64,000 nt of DNA from Streptomyces sp. DG2A-72 (lineage in GTDB: Bacteria; Actinomycetota; Actinomycetes; Streptomycetales; Streptomycetaceae), in assembly GCF_030499575.1 (NCBI RefSeq), contig NZ_JASTLC010000001.1:5418001-5482000 (forward strand). The letters are read 5' to 3'. The first letter of the stretch is position 1, and the number at the start of each line of letters is the position of its first letter. Position numbers and translations under genes: made by a program. The notes beneath the pieces are model-generated. The model was not told the DNA's origin, ran no database searches, and saw only the letters and a list, made by a program, of their open reading frames with translations. Below, one piece after another: positions 52,139 to 61,222 of this stretch.

Positions 52139-53016
52139 CCGAGACCAGCAAGTACTACCTGCCCAAGGGCAGTGGGACCGACGGCCCCTACGACCTCCTG
52201 GTCACGCCGGAGTCGGCGGGCTGGGGATACTCCGGCCTCAGGATCCTGACCCTGAAGCCGGGTGAGGCGCACGCCCTGTCCACGCATGACTCCGAGTTTC
52301 TGGTCCTGCCGCTGACGGGCTCCTGCACCGTCACCACGGACGGCACGTCCTTCGAACTCGAGGGTCGGACAGGCGTGTTCGCCTCGGTCACCGACTTCGC
52401 CTACCTCCCCCGCGAGTCGGAGGCCCTGATCAGCAGCGCATCCGGTGGGAGGTTCGCGCTGCCCTCCGCCCGTACCGAGCAGGGAGGTCAACCGGCTCGG
52501 TACGGGCGCAAGGAGGGCGTCCCCGTAGAGCTGCGCGGCGCCGGGGCGTGCTCGCGGCAGGTGAACAACTACTGCCTGCCGGGGACGTTCGAGGCCGAGC
52601 AGCTGTTGGTGTGCGAGGTACTCACGCCGGGCGGCAACTGGTCGTCGTACCCGCCGCACAAGCACGACGAGGCCCGCCCCGGCGAGGAGTCGGAGCTGGA
52701 GGAGATCTACTACTTCGAGGTCTCCGGCGACGGGAACGGCTTCGGATACCAGCGTGTCTACGGCACTCCCGAGCGGCCGATCGACGTGCTCGCCGAGATC
52801 CGCTCCGGCGACACCGTCCTCATCCCGCACGGCTGGCACGGCCCGTCGATCGCCGCGCCCGGATACGACCTCTACTACCTCAACGTCATGGCCGGCCCGG
52901 GCCAGGACCGCGCCTGGCTGATCTGCGACGACCCCGCCCACGGCTGGGTCCGCGGCACCTGGGACTCCCAGGACGTGGACGACCGGCTCCCCTTCGAAGG
53001 ACCCCACGAGCGATGA
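52135..53016 (+). CDS. iolB: 5-deoxy-glucuronate isomerase (IolB)
   Basis: 293 residues from GTG 52135. Bicupin: first half HALSTHDSEFLVLPLTGSCT, second half with the metal-binding cupin motif NWSSYPPHKHDEARPGEESE LEEIYYFEVSG and HGWHGPSIAAPGYDLYYLNV. Isomerises 5-deoxyglucuronate to 2-deoxy-5-keto-gluconate. Overlaps both neighbours by 4 bases. Confidence 0.93.
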   Translation: MTETSKYYLPKGSGTDGPYDLLVTPESAGWGYSGLRILTLKPGEAHALSTHDSEFLVLPLTGSCTVTTDGTSFELEGRTGVFASVTDFAYLPRESEALISSASGGRFALPSARTEQGGQPARYGRKEGVPVELRGAGACSRQVNNYCLPGTFEAEQLLVCEVLTPGGNWSSYPPHKHDEARPGEESELEEIYYFEVSGDGNGFGYQRVYGTPERPIDVLAEIRSGDTVLIPHGWHGPSIAAPGYDLYYLNVMAGPGQDRAWLICDDPAHGWVRGTWDSQDVDDRLPFEGPHER

Positions 53017-54896
53017 ACACCGTCCGACTGACCACCGCCCAGGCCCTGGTCCGCTTCCTGGCCGGCCAGTACAGCGAGCGCGACGGCCAGGAGCAGCGCC
53101 TCATCCCCGGGGTGTGGGGCATCTTCGGGCACGGCAACGTGGCCGGTATCGGCCAGGCCCTGCTGCAGGCGGCGGTGACCCAAGAGGCCGATCTGCCCTA
53201 CTACCTCGCCCGCAATGAGCAGGGCATGGTGCACGCGTCGGTGGCGTACGCGAAGATGCGCGACCGGCTGGCGACCTTCGCCTGCACGGCATCGACGGGT
53301 CCCGGATCGACGAACATGATCACGGGTGCTGCGCTGGCCACCACCAACCGGCTGCCGGTGCTACTGCTCCCCAGCGACATGTTCGCCACCCGCGCCGCCG
53401 ACCCGGTCCTGCAGCAGCTGGAGGACACCCGCGGCGGGGACGTCACCGTCAACGACGCCTTCCGCGCCGTATCGAAGTACTTCGACCGCATCCAGCGCCC
53501 CGAGCAGCTCATCCCGGCCGCGCTCGCGGCGATGCGGGTGCTGACCGACCCGGTGGAGACCGGCGCCGTCACCCTCGCGCTGCCGCAGGACGTGCAGGCC
53601 GAGGCATACGACTGGCCGGTGGACTTCTTCCGGCGCCGGGTGTGGCATGTGGGCCGCCCGGTGCCGGAACCGGCCGCCGTCGAACGCGCCGCCGCGCTGC
53701 TGCGAGGCGCGAAGAAGCCACTGATCGTCGCCGGCGGCGGAGTCGTCTACTCCGGTGCCGAGACTGCCCTGCGCGCCTTCGCCGAGGCCACCGGCGTCCC
53801 GGTCGCCGACACCCACGCCGGCAAGGGGGCGGTCCCCTGGAACCACCCCTACGCCGTCGGCGGCATCGGCTCGACCGGCGCGTATGCAGCCAACGAGCTG
53901 GCGAAGGACGCCGATGTCGTGCTCGGCATCGGCACCCGCTACTCCGACTTCACCACCGCCAGCCACACAGTCTTCGGGAACCCGGACGTCGCCTTCGTCA
54001 ACCTCAACGTCGCCCGCCTGGACGCGGTGAAGCACTCGGCGGAGCCGCTGGTGGCCGACGCCCGCCTCGGCATTCAGGCCCTCGCAGGCGCGCTGACGGA
54101 CTGGGAGGTCGAGCCGGAGTACCGGGCTCGTACCCGCGAACTGATCGCACGTACCAGGCAGATCGAGGAGGAGTGCTTCGCACCGGACCGCAACACCGGC
54201 GACCTCCCCGCCCAGACCCAAATCCTCGGTGCACTCAACGACGCGCTCGACGACCGTGCCGTCGTCATCAACGCTGCCGGCTCCATGCCCGGCGACCTGC
54301 AGCAGCTGTGGCGGGCGCGGGATCCGAAGGCTTACCACGTCGAGTACGCCTACTCCTGCATGGGCTACGAAGTCGCCGCGGGCGTCGGCGCCAAGATGGC
54401 CGACCCGTCGCGTGAGGTCGTGGTCCTGGTCGGTGACGGCTCGTATCTGATGATGGCTCAGGAGATCGTCACCATGGTCTCCGAGGGCCTGAAGGTCATC
54501 ATCGTCCTCGTCCAGAACCACGGCTTCGCCTCCATCGGCGCACTGTCGGAATCGCTCGGCTCGCAGCGCTTCGGCACCAAGTACCGCTTCCGCGACGGCG
54601 ATTCGGGCCAGCTCGACGGCGACATCCTGCCGGTCGACCTCGCCGCCAATGCCGCCAGTCTGGGCGCTGACGTCCTGCACGCCACCAGCGTCGAGGAGTT
54701 CCGCTCGGCGATGGAGAAGGCGAAGGCCGCGACCCGCACCACGGTCGTGCACGTCGAGACCGACCTCTACGGGCCCAACCCGCCCGGCCACGGCTGGTGG
54801 GACGTCCCGGTCAGCCAGACCTCAGCCCTGGACTCCACCCGCGCGGCGTACGAGACGTACGCCGCGAACAAGCGCAACCAGCGGCACTACCTGTAA
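53013..54896 (+). CDS. iolD: 3D-(3,5/4)-trihydroxycyclohexane-1,2-dione acylhydrolase (IolD)
   Basis: 627 residues, thiamine-diphosphate enzyme. N-terminal Pyr domain with the catalytic Glu region YYLARNEQGMVHASVAYAKM, central domain VAGGGVVYSGAETALRAFAE, and TPP-binding C-terminal domain VVLVGDGSYLMMAQEIVTMV followed by VLVQNHGFASIGALSESLGS. The Gly-Asp-Gly...Asn motif is complete. Opens the inositol-derived ring diketone hydrolytically. Cytoplasmic. Confidence 0.95.
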   Translation: MNTVRLTTAQALVRFLAGQYSERDGQEQRLIPGVWGIFGHGNVAGIGQALLQAAVTQEADLPYYLARNEQGMVHASVAYAKMRDRLATFACTASTGPGSTNMITGAALATTNRLPVLLLPSDMFATRAADPVLQQLEDTRGGDVTVNDAFRAVSKYFDRIQRPEQLIPAALAAMRVLTDPVETGAVTLALPQDVQAEAYDWPVDFFRRRVWHVGRPVPEPAAVERAAALLRGAKKPLIVAGGGVVYSGAETALRAFAEATGVPVADTHAGKGAVPWNHPYAVGGIGSTGAYAANELAKDADVVLGIGTRYSDFTTASHTVFGNPDVAFVNLNVARLDAVKHSAEPLVADARLGIQALAGALTDWEVEPEYRARTRELIARTRQIEEECFAPDRNTGDLPAQTQILGALNDALDDRAVVINAAGSMPGDLQQLWRARDPKAYHVEYAYSCMGYEVAAGVGAKMADPSREVVVLVGDGSYLMMAQEIVTMVSEGLKVIIVLVQNHGFASIGALSESLGSQRFGTKYRFRDGDSGQLDGDILPVDLAANAASLGADVLHATSVEEFRSAMEKAKAATRTTVVHVETDLYGPNPPGHGWWDVPVSQTSALDSTRAAYETYAANKRNQRHYL

Positions 54897-54925
54897 GCCC
54901 CGTCCCCACAAAGGAAACCCGCACC

Positions 54926-56422
54926 GTGAAGACCATCCAGCACTGGATCAACGGCAGCCCCGCCCCGGGCTCCGCCGCCGACACCCAGCCGGTGTTCAAC
55001 CCGGCCACCGGCGCCGAGCAGGCCCAGGTGGTCCTGGGCGGCGCCTCCGACGTGGACACCGCCGTCGCAGCCGCCTCCGCCGCGTTCGAGACCTGGTCGG
55101 AGTCGTCGCTTACTCAGCGCACCCAGGTGATGTTCGCCTTCCGCCAGCTCCTCGTGGAGCACGAGGAGGAGCTGGGCCGGATCATCTCCGCCGAGCACGG
55201 CAAGACCGTCGACGACGCCCGCGGTGAGATCACACGGGGCCGCGAGGTCGTCGAGTTCGCCTGCGGCCTCGGCGACGTGCTCAAGGGATCCTTCTCCGAT
55301 CAGGTCTCCCGCGGCGTCGACGTGCACAACTTCCGCCAGCCGCTGGGCGTGGTCGCGGGCATCACCCCGTTCAACTTCCCGGCGATGGTGCCGCTGTGGA
55401 TGCATCCCATCGCCATCGCCACGGGCAACACCTTCATCCTGAAGCCGAGCGAGCGCGACCCGTCCGCCGCCAACTTCGTCGCCGAGCTGTACAAGAAGGC
55501 CGGCCTGCCCGACGGCGTCTTCAACGTCGTCCACGGCGGCAAGCCCGCCGTCGACGCCATCCTCACCCACCCCGGCATCAGGGCCGTCTCCTTCGTCGGC
55601 TCCACCCCCATCGCCAAGTACGTCCACGAGACCGCCACCGCCCACGGCAAGCGCGTCCAGGCCCTCGGCGGCGCCAAGAACCACGCCGTCGTCCTGCCCG
55701 ACGCCGACCTCGAATTCGCCGCCAATCACATCACCGCCGGCGCCTACGGCTCCGCCGGCGAACGCTGCATGGCCGTCTCCGTCGCCGTCGCCGTCGGGGA
55801 CGCCGCCGATGCCCTGGTCGAGGTACTCGAGCGCAAGGCCCGTGAGGTCAAGGTCGGCCCCGGCGACCAGCCCGGCACCGAGATGGGCCCGCTGGTCACC
55901 AAGGCCGCCCAGGAACGTGTCGAGAACGCCGTCGGCGGTGCCGCCGCCCAGGGTGCGACCGTCGTCGTCGACGGTCGTGGACTCAAGGTCGAGGGCCATG
56001 AGGAGGGCTTCTTCACGGGTCCGTCCCTGCTCGACCACGTCACCGCCGAGATGGACGCCTACAAGGAGGAACTGTTCGGCCCGGTCCTCGCGATCGTCCG
56101 CGCCGACTCCCTCGACCAGGCGATCGACCTCATCAACGCCAACCCCTACGGCAACGGCACCGCCCTGTTCACCGCCTCCGGCGAAGCCGCCCGCCGCTTC
56201 CAGCGCAAGATCAACGTCGGCATGATCGGCGTCAACGTCCCCGTCCCGGTCCCGATGTCGTACTACTCCTTCGGCGGCTGGAAGGACTCCCTCATCGGCG
56301 ACTCGCCCATCCACGGCCCCGAAGGCATCCGCTTCTACACCCGCCCCAAGGTCGTCACGACTCGCTGGCCCCAGCCCAAGCAGCAGGTCAACGCCGGGTT
56401 CAACTTCCCGACGTCCAGCTGA
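54926..56422 (+). CDS. mmsA: CoA-acylating methylmalonate-semialdehyde dehydrogenase (MmsA/IolA)
   Basis: 498 residues from GTG 54926 with AAAGGAAA upstream. Aldehyde dehydrogenase with catalytic Cys281 (AGAYGSAGERCMAVSVAVAV) and the MmsA-type sequence RVQALGGAKNHAVVLPDADL where other ALDHs have a catalytic Glu. LGVVAGITPFNFPAMVPLWM is a further MmsA hallmark. Converts malonate semialdehyde (last inositol step) or methylmalonate semialdehyde to acetyl- or propionyl-CoA. Confidence 0.93.
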   Translation: MKTIQHWINGSPAPGSAADTQPVFNPATGAEQAQVVLGGASDVDTAVAAASAAFETWSESSLTQRTQVMFAFRQLLVEHEEELGRIISAEHGKTVDDARGEITRGREVVEFACGLGDVLKGSFSDQVSRGVDVHNFRQPLGVVAGITPFNFPAMVPLWMHPIAIATGNTFILKPSERDPSAANFVAELYKKAGLPDGVFNVVHGGKPAVDAILTHPGIRAVSFVGSTPIAKYVHETATAHGKRVQALGGAKNHAVVLPDADLEFAANHITAGAYGSAGERCMAVSVAVAVGDAADALVEVLERKAREVKVGPGDQPGTEMGPLVTKAAQERVENAVGGAAAQGATVVVDGRGLKVEGHEEGFFTGPSLLDHVTAEMDAYKEELFGPVLAIVRADSLDQAIDLINANPYGNGTALFTASGEAARRFQRKINVGMIGVNVPVPVPMSYYSFGGWKDSLIGDSPIHGPEGIRFYTRPKVVTTRWPQPKQQVNAGFNFPTSS

Positions 56423-56460
56423 GGCGCCCGTCCCCCCACATCGATCGGTAGGAGGTGGCC

Positions 56461-57903
56461 ATGGACGTCACGGACGACACACCCCAGGCCCTCACACCAA
56501 GCAGCACCGCCAAGGATAACGCCTCTCCGGAGGTCTACCGCAGACTGCGCCTCATCACTGTCATCGCCACCTTTGGCGGACTCCTCTTCGGCTACGACAC
56601 CGGCGTCATCTCGGGCGCACTGCCCTTCATGTCCCTCTCTCCCGAGAAGGGCGGGCTCGGGCTCACCCCGCTGACCGAGGGGGTCGTCGCGTCGTCGCTG
56701 GTGCTCGGTGCGGCGTTCGGGGCGCTGTACGGCGGGCGGCTCTCCGATCGGCACGGGCGCAGGCGGACGATCCTCGGGCTCGCCGTGCTGTTCTTTGTCG
56801 GCGCGCTGGGGACTGCGTTCGCGCCGGGCCTCGAAGTGATGGTGCTGTTTCGGGTGCTGCTCGGGCTGGCCGTGGGCGGTGCGTCCGCGACGGTGCCCGT
56901 GTTCATCGCCGAGTTGGCTCCGGCCGAGCACCGGGGGCGTCTGGTGACGCAGAACGAGCTGATGATCGTGACCGGGCAGTTGCTGGCTTACACCTCGAAC
57001 GCGGTCATCGCCAGGACCGTGGGCGAGGGGGGCGTGTGGCGCTGGATGCTTGCGATCGCCGCGGTTCCGGCCGTGGCGCTGTGGATCGGGATGCTGTTCG
57101 TGCCGGAGTCGCCGCGGTGGCTGGCGGCTCGCGGGCGGTTCGACCAGGCGGCCCGTACGCTGGCGCGGATCCGTGATGCGCGGGTCGTGGACGCGGAGTT
57201 CGCCGAGATCAAGAGCCGCGTCGCGGCCGACGCCGACCAGCCGCAGGCCGGCTGGCGGGATCTGCGGACACCGTGGACACGGCGCATCGTGACCGTCGGG
57301 CTGGGGCTGGCCGTTCTGTCGCAGCTGACCGGCGTCAACTCGATCATGTACTTCGCGCCGACGATCCTGCTGGACACCGGCCTGGGCACCCAGGCCGCCC
57401 TCACGGCCACCATCGCCAACGGCGTCGTCGCGGTGATCGCGGTGTCGACGGGCATGTGGCTGCTGGGCCGGTTCGGCCGCCGTCCGATGCTGCTGACCGG
57501 GCAGGTCGGCGTCACCGTCTCGCTGGTGCTGATCGCGCTGTGCTTCCTGCTCCTGCCGGGGTCGAGCGGGCGCAGCTATCTGGTGCTCGCGTCCATGCTG
57601 ACCTTCCTGCTGTTCATGCAGGGCTGCATCGCGACCGTGTTCTGGCTGATGCTCTCGGAGATCTTCCCGCTGCGCCTGCGGGGCTTCGCGATGGGCACGG
57701 CCGTGTTCGGCACCTGGATGGCCAACTTCGTGGTCACGCTGGTGTTCCCGCCGCTGATCGACGCGGTCGGTGGGACCACGTTCCTGCTCTTCGCCGCGGT
57801 CAACGTAGCGACGTACTTCTTCTACCTCCGCACCATCCCCGAGACCAAGGGGCGCTCGATGGAGGCCATCGAGTCCCACTTCCGACGGCAGTTCGCCGCC
57901 TGA
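56461..57903 (+). CDS. MFS sugar/inositol:H+ symporter
   Basis: 480 residues from ATG 56461 (GGAGG 5 bases upstream). Twelve membrane segments. Sugar-porter motifs: GGLLFGYDTGVISGALPF, GGRLSDRHGRRRTILGLAV (loop 2-3), PAEHRGRLVTQNELMIVTGQ, VPESPRWLAARGR, LGRFGRRPMLLTG and PETKGRSMEAIE at the end. Similar to IolT-type inositol transporters, so the locus has two uptake routes: this one and the ABC importer. Confidence 0.9.
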   Translation: MDVTDDTPQALTPSSTAKDNASPEVYRRLRLITVIATFGGLLFGYDTGVISGALPFMSLSPEKGGLGLTPLTEGVVASSLVLGAAFGALYGGRLSDRHGRRRTILGLAVLFFVGALGTAFAPGLEVMVLFRVLLGLAVGGASATVPVFIAELAPAEHRGRLVTQNELMIVTGQLLAYTSNAVIARTVGEGGVWRWMLAIAAVPAVALWIGMLFVPESPRWLAARGRFDQAARTLARIRDARVVDAEFAEIKSRVAADADQPQAGWRDLRTPWTRRIVTVGLGLAVLSQLTGVNSIMYFAPTILLDTGLGTQAALTATIANGVVAVIAVSTGMWLLGRFGRRPMLLTGQVGVTVSLVLIALCFLLLPGSSGRSYLVLASMLTFLLFMQGCIATVFWLMLSEIFPLRLRGFAMGTAVFGTWMANFVVTLVFPPLIDAVGGTTFLLFAAVNVATYFFYLRTIPETKGRSMEAIESHFRRQFAA

Positions 57904-57965
57904 TCACGCTTCCTCCACTTTCCAGAACTTCGTCTCTCCTCTGAGATTTTCGAAAGGGCACCGCC

Positions 57966-59162
57966 ATGACCACCTCCGCCAAACCACTGTCCGTCGCGGT
58001 CATCGGCGCCGGCATGGCCGGCCGCAGCCACGCGGCCGGATACCGCAACGTCAACACGGTCTTCGGCGCCGGCCTGCCGCCGGTCCGCCTGGCCGCGATC
58101 GCCGATGCCAACACCGCACTCGGCGAGGACGCCGCCCGTCGCTACGGGTTCGAGAAGGCGCTCCCGAGCTGGCAGGCCGTGGTCGAGGACCCGACGATCG
58201 ACGCCGTCAGCATCGTCGTCGGCAACTCGCTGCACCGGCCGATCGCGGAGGCGCTGGTCGCGGCGGGCAAGCACGTGCTGTGCGAGAAGCCGCTGGCCGG
58301 GTCGCTCGAAGACGCCCGTGCAATGGCCGAGTTGGAGCGCAGCGCGGAGGTGGTGACCGCCGTCGGGTACACGTTCCGGCGCGCTCCCGGTATCGCGGCG
58401 ATCCGTGAGCATGTGCGGGGCGGCGAGCTGGGTGACCTGACGCTGTTCAGCGGCCGGTACTGGTGCGACTATGCGACCGACCCGAACGGGCCGCTGAGCT
58501 GGCGGTTCAAGGGCGGCCCGGGTTCGGGTGCGCTAGGGGACGTCGGCTCGCACGTCATCGATGTCGCCGAGTACGTCGCTGGGCCCATCGCCTCGGTGTC
58601 CGGTGCCTCGCTGTCGACGCAGATCACCAAGCGGCCGCTGCCGCTGGGCGCGGTCGTCGGGCACAACGCGGCTCCCGTCTCGGACGAGTTCGGCGAGGTC
58701 GAGAACGAGGACACCGCGACCTTCACCGCCCGCTTCGAGTCGGGCCTGCTCGGCACCTTCTCGGTGTCGCGCACCGGCTTCGGTCTGCCGAACGGCCTCT
58801 TCTTCGATGTCCTCGGCGTGGGCGGCCGGGCCGCGTTCGACCAGCACCGGCCCGCCGAGTACCTCTTCGACGACGCGCAGCCCGAGGCCCGTACGCGCGG
58901 CGCCCGGCAGATCATCGCCGGCCCGCAGATGCCGTACTTCGCGGGCGGTGTCCCGATGGAGGCGCCGGGTGTGGGCGCGAGCAACGGCGACAACTTCACC
59001 TACCAGGCGCGGGCGTTCCTCGACCAGGTCGCGGGCGTCGCCGAGCCGCTGCCGGCCTGCGCCACGTTCGCCGACGCGCTGCGGACCATGGAGATCATCC
59101 AGGCCGTCGTCGAGTCCTCCCGCACCAGCGGTGCCGCCGTCGCGGTCCCGCCCGTCGCCTGA
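57966..59162 (+). CDS. Gfo/Idh/MocA oxidoreductase (inositol-dehydrogenase-like)
   Basis: 398 residues. Rossmann motif SVAVIGAGMAGRSHAAGYRN; EKP motif HVLCEKPLAGSLEDARAMAE; substrate-site His/Asp region GALGDVGSHVIDVAEYVAGP. No signal peptide. Probably the NAD-dependent oxidation step of the pathway (IolG-like or scyllo-inositol/inosose variant); the family is too broad to be certain. Confidence 0.88.
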   Translation: MTTSAKPLSVAVIGAGMAGRSHAAGYRNVNTVFGAGLPPVRLAAIADANTALGEDAARRYGFEKALPSWQAVVEDPTIDAVSIVVGNSLHRPIAEALVAAGKHVLCEKPLAGSLEDARAMAELERSAEVVTAVGYTFRRAPGIAAIREHVRGGELGDLTLFSGRYWCDYATDPNGPLSWRFKGGPGSGALGDVGSHVIDVAEYVAGPIASVSGASLSTQITKRPLPLGAVVGHNAAPVSDEFGEVENEDTATFTARFESGLLGTFSVSRTGFGLPNGLFFDVLGVGGRAAFDQHRPAEYLFDDAQPEARTRGARQIIAGPQMPYFAGGVPMEAPGVGASNGDNFTYQARAFLDQVAGVAEPLPACATFADALRTMEIIQAVVESSRTSGAAVAVPPVA

Positions 59163-59189
59163 CCTCCCGCACAGAAAGACTGAAGACTC

Positions 59190-60188
59190 ATGGCACTCAA
59201 GCTCGGCGCCTACACCGCCTGTCTGCACGACCGCACCCTCACCGAGGCCCTCGACATCCTCAAGGAGAACGGTCTGACCTCGGTGGAGGTCAACACCGGC
59301 GGCTTCATCCCCTCCCCGCACTGCCCGGTCGACCTGCTGCTGTCGTCGGCCAAGGCACGCGAGGAGTACCTGGCGACGTTCACCGACCGCGGGATGGAAC
59401 TGACCGGCCTCAACTGCAACGGCAACCCGCTCAACCCGCTCCCCGGGGTGGGCCCGAAGCACGCCGACGACCTGCGCCGCACCATCCGCCTCGCCGGTCT
59501 GCTCGGCGTCAAGCACGTGGTCACCATGTCCGGCACGCCGGGCTCCGACCCGGACGCCAAGTACCCCTCCTGGGTCGTGAACCCGTGGGACGGCGTGTAC
59601 ATGGACGTCCTGGACTACCAGTGGGGCGTGGCCGTCGAGTTCTGGAAGGAGATCGACGCCCTCGCCCGGGAGAACGACGTCAAGGTCGCCATCGAGATGC
59701 ACCCGCACAACCTCGTCTTCTCGCCGGTGACTTTGAAGCGGTTGGTCGACGAGGGCGGCCTGACGAACGTCGGCGCGGAGATGGACCCCTCGCACCTGAT
59801 GTGGCAGGGCATGGACGTCATCGCCTCAATCAAGTGGCTGGGCCCGCTGGTATTCCACGCCGCAGCGAAGGACGCGACGCTCTGCCCCGGCGCCGACATC
59901 CGCGGCGTACTCGACACGTCGTTCACGCGCGTACCGGCCGACGCCGACGGCAAGGTCCCGACCGGTTACGGCTTCTGGTGCAACGCCTGGCCCGAGAACC
60001 CGGCATGGAAGTTCGTCGCCGTCGGCCTCGGCAACGACGTCCCCTTCTGGACCGAGTTCCTGCGCGCCCTCGCCGACATCGACCCGGACATGGCCGTGAA
60101 CATCGAGCACGAGGACGCCGCCTACTCCCAGACCGAGGGCCTGGCCTTGGCAGCGAAGAACCTGCACAGCGCGGCAGCGGCGCTCTGA
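59190..60188 (+). CDS. Sugar phosphate isomerase/epimerase (second TIM-barrel enzyme)
   Basis: 332 residues. TIM-barrel blocks: LKLGAYTACLHDRTLTEALD, GLTSVEVNTGGFIPSPHCPV, metal ligands in NDVKVAIEMHPHNLVFSPVT, VGAEMDPSHLMWQGMDVIAS, VFHAAAKDATLCPGADIRGV and VNIEHEDAAYSQTEGLALAA. Different from the 49265 protein and longer. Commonly paired with Gfo/Idh/MocA dehydrogenases in sugar and inositol operons. Last gene before a strong hairpin. Confidence 0.88.
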   Translation: MALKLGAYTACLHDRTLTEALDILKENGLTSVEVNTGGFIPSPHCPVDLLLSSAKAREEYLATFTDRGMELTGLNCNGNPLNPLPGVGPKHADDLRRTIRLAGLLGVKHVVTMSGTPGSDPDAKYPSWVVNPWDGVYMDVLDYQWGVAVEFWKEIDALARENDVKVAIEMHPHNLVFSPVTLKRLVDEGGLTNVGAEMDPSHLMWQGMDVIASIKWLGPLVFHAAAKDATLCPGADIRGVLDTSFTRVPADADGKVPTGYGFWCNAWPENPAWKFVAVGLGNDVPFWTEFLRALADIDPDMAVNIEHEDAAYSQTEGLALAAKNLHSAAAAL

Positions 60189-60202
60189 CCCAACGCTTAC
60201 CC

Positions 60203-60235
60203 GGCCCCGTTCCCGCCAGCAGGGAACGGGGCCTT
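60203..60235 (+). terminator. Terminator of the inositol catabolic operon
   Basis: GGCCCCGTTCCC (60203-60214), 7-base loop, GGGAACGGGGCC (60222-60233), then TT. A perfect 12-base stem 15 bases after the last stop codon. It also separates the convergent cluster on the minus strand. Confidence 0.8.
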
Positions 60236-60299
60236 CGGCATCATGCGCGTTCAGTACCCGCCCCGCCGCGCTCCAGCAGGGCGCCCAGCAGAAGGTCGC

Positions 60300-60662
60300 C
60301 TACAGACCGGTAACGGGCTGCCCTGTGAGGGCCTGGGCGATCTGCCAGAGTTGGCCGCCGCGTGACGCCTTCACGAGAACCACGTCGTCGGGGCGAAGGA
60401 TGGAGTCGAGGTAGGCGGCAGCGGTGGCGCGGTCACCTACCAGAGCGATGTCGGGGACACCCGCCGCACCGGCCGCGAGAGCGAGCTGTTTGGCCAGGTC
60501 TCCCCCTACCGCCACGACGAGATCTACCCCGCTCTCGGCTGCGAAGCGCCCGATCTCGCGGTGAGCTTCCACCGCTTCGTCGCCCAGCTCCAGCATCTCT
60601 CCGAGTACGGCGATCCTCCGGCCGCCTGCGGCCTCGGTCGTGTCGCCGTCTGCCTCGGTCAT
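60300..60662 (-). CDS. Free-standing MurF C-terminal domain protein
   Basis: 120 residues from ATG 60662, which overlaps the peptidase stop by one base (TGATG). RRIAVLGEMLELGDEAVEAH, REIGRFAAESGVDLVVAVGG, AAAYLDSILRPDDVVLVKAS RGGQLWQIAQAL correspond to the C-terminal (ligand-binding) third of MurF, including the LGEMxELG and VLVKASRG segments. The central ATPase domain and N-terminal UDP-binding domain are absent. Whole MurF joins D-Ala-D-Ala to the UDP-MurNAc-tripeptide. As last gene of a cluster with a DapF and a Ddl-like ligase it may have a specialised ligase-partner role. Confidence 0.85.
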   Translation of the reverse strand: MTEADGDTTEAAGGRRIAVLGEMLELGDEAVEAHREIGRFAAESGVDLVVAVGGDLAKQLALAAGAAGVPDIALVGDRATAAAYLDSILRPDDVVLVKASRGGQLWQIAQALTGQPVTGL

Positions 60663-61210
60663 CAAGACTCTCCGTTGTCGATCAAAGACGCGAAGGTGAT
60701 CGCGCGCCCGGTGTAGGAAGGGGACAGTCGGCTGAGGGGAACCCGGTCATGCGTCTGACCCCAGGCCGAGGGGTCTCGGAAGAAGATCGTTGGGTCGGGA
60801 CCGTCCTCGTAGCCGCGAAGGATGACGAGGTGGCCGCCCGAGCGGCCGTCGTCGGGGAGCCGCTCGGTCACGGACACGATCAGCGGTGCGCGTTCGAGTC
60901 GGGCGAGAAGGTCTTGGACCGGCACGGGCTCTGCGAGGGAAGGGACTCCGAGGTCGGTCGCCAGGCTCGCGATCCCCGCGTGAAGTGCTCCACGCGGGGT
61001 CAGAACCTCATGCTTGACCGCGAGCTTCAGCAGTTCCGTGACCGTGGGTGCCTCTCGCCCGTAAGCGAGCAGAATCATTCTCAACGAGGCCAGGCCGCAC
61101 GCCCGATTGGACCACTCGATCCTGTCCCCGAGCGCCCAACCGCCGTGCAGGTCCCACTCGGCGGGGTCGATGAGCTGACGGCACATGGGGACATCGTGGA
61201 CGCGCGGCAC
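60662..61210 (-). CDS. C39-like cysteine peptidase
   Basis: 182 residues from ATG 61210. Papain-like triad: Cys38 (WSNRACGLASLRMILLAY), His127 (DDGRSGGHLVILRGYEDG), Asp146 (TIFFRDPSAWGQ). Cys, His and Asp spacing fits Peptidase_C39_2. No signal peptide, so it works in the cytoplasm, unlike most of its relatives. Starts 12 bases after the ATP-grasp stop. May trim, hydrolyse or transfer a peptide made by the neighbouring ligase. Confidence 0.85.
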   Translation of the reverse strand: MPRVHDVPMCRQLIDPAEWDLHGGWALGDRIEWSNRACGLASLRMILLAYGREAPTVTELLKLAVKHEVLTPRGALHAGIASLATDLGVPSLAEPVPVQDLLARLERAPLIVSVTERLPDDGRSGGHLVILRGYEDGPDPTIFFRDPSAWGQTHDRVPLSRLSPSYTGRAITFASLIDNGES

Positions 61211-61222
61211 AGCGGCGGGCTC

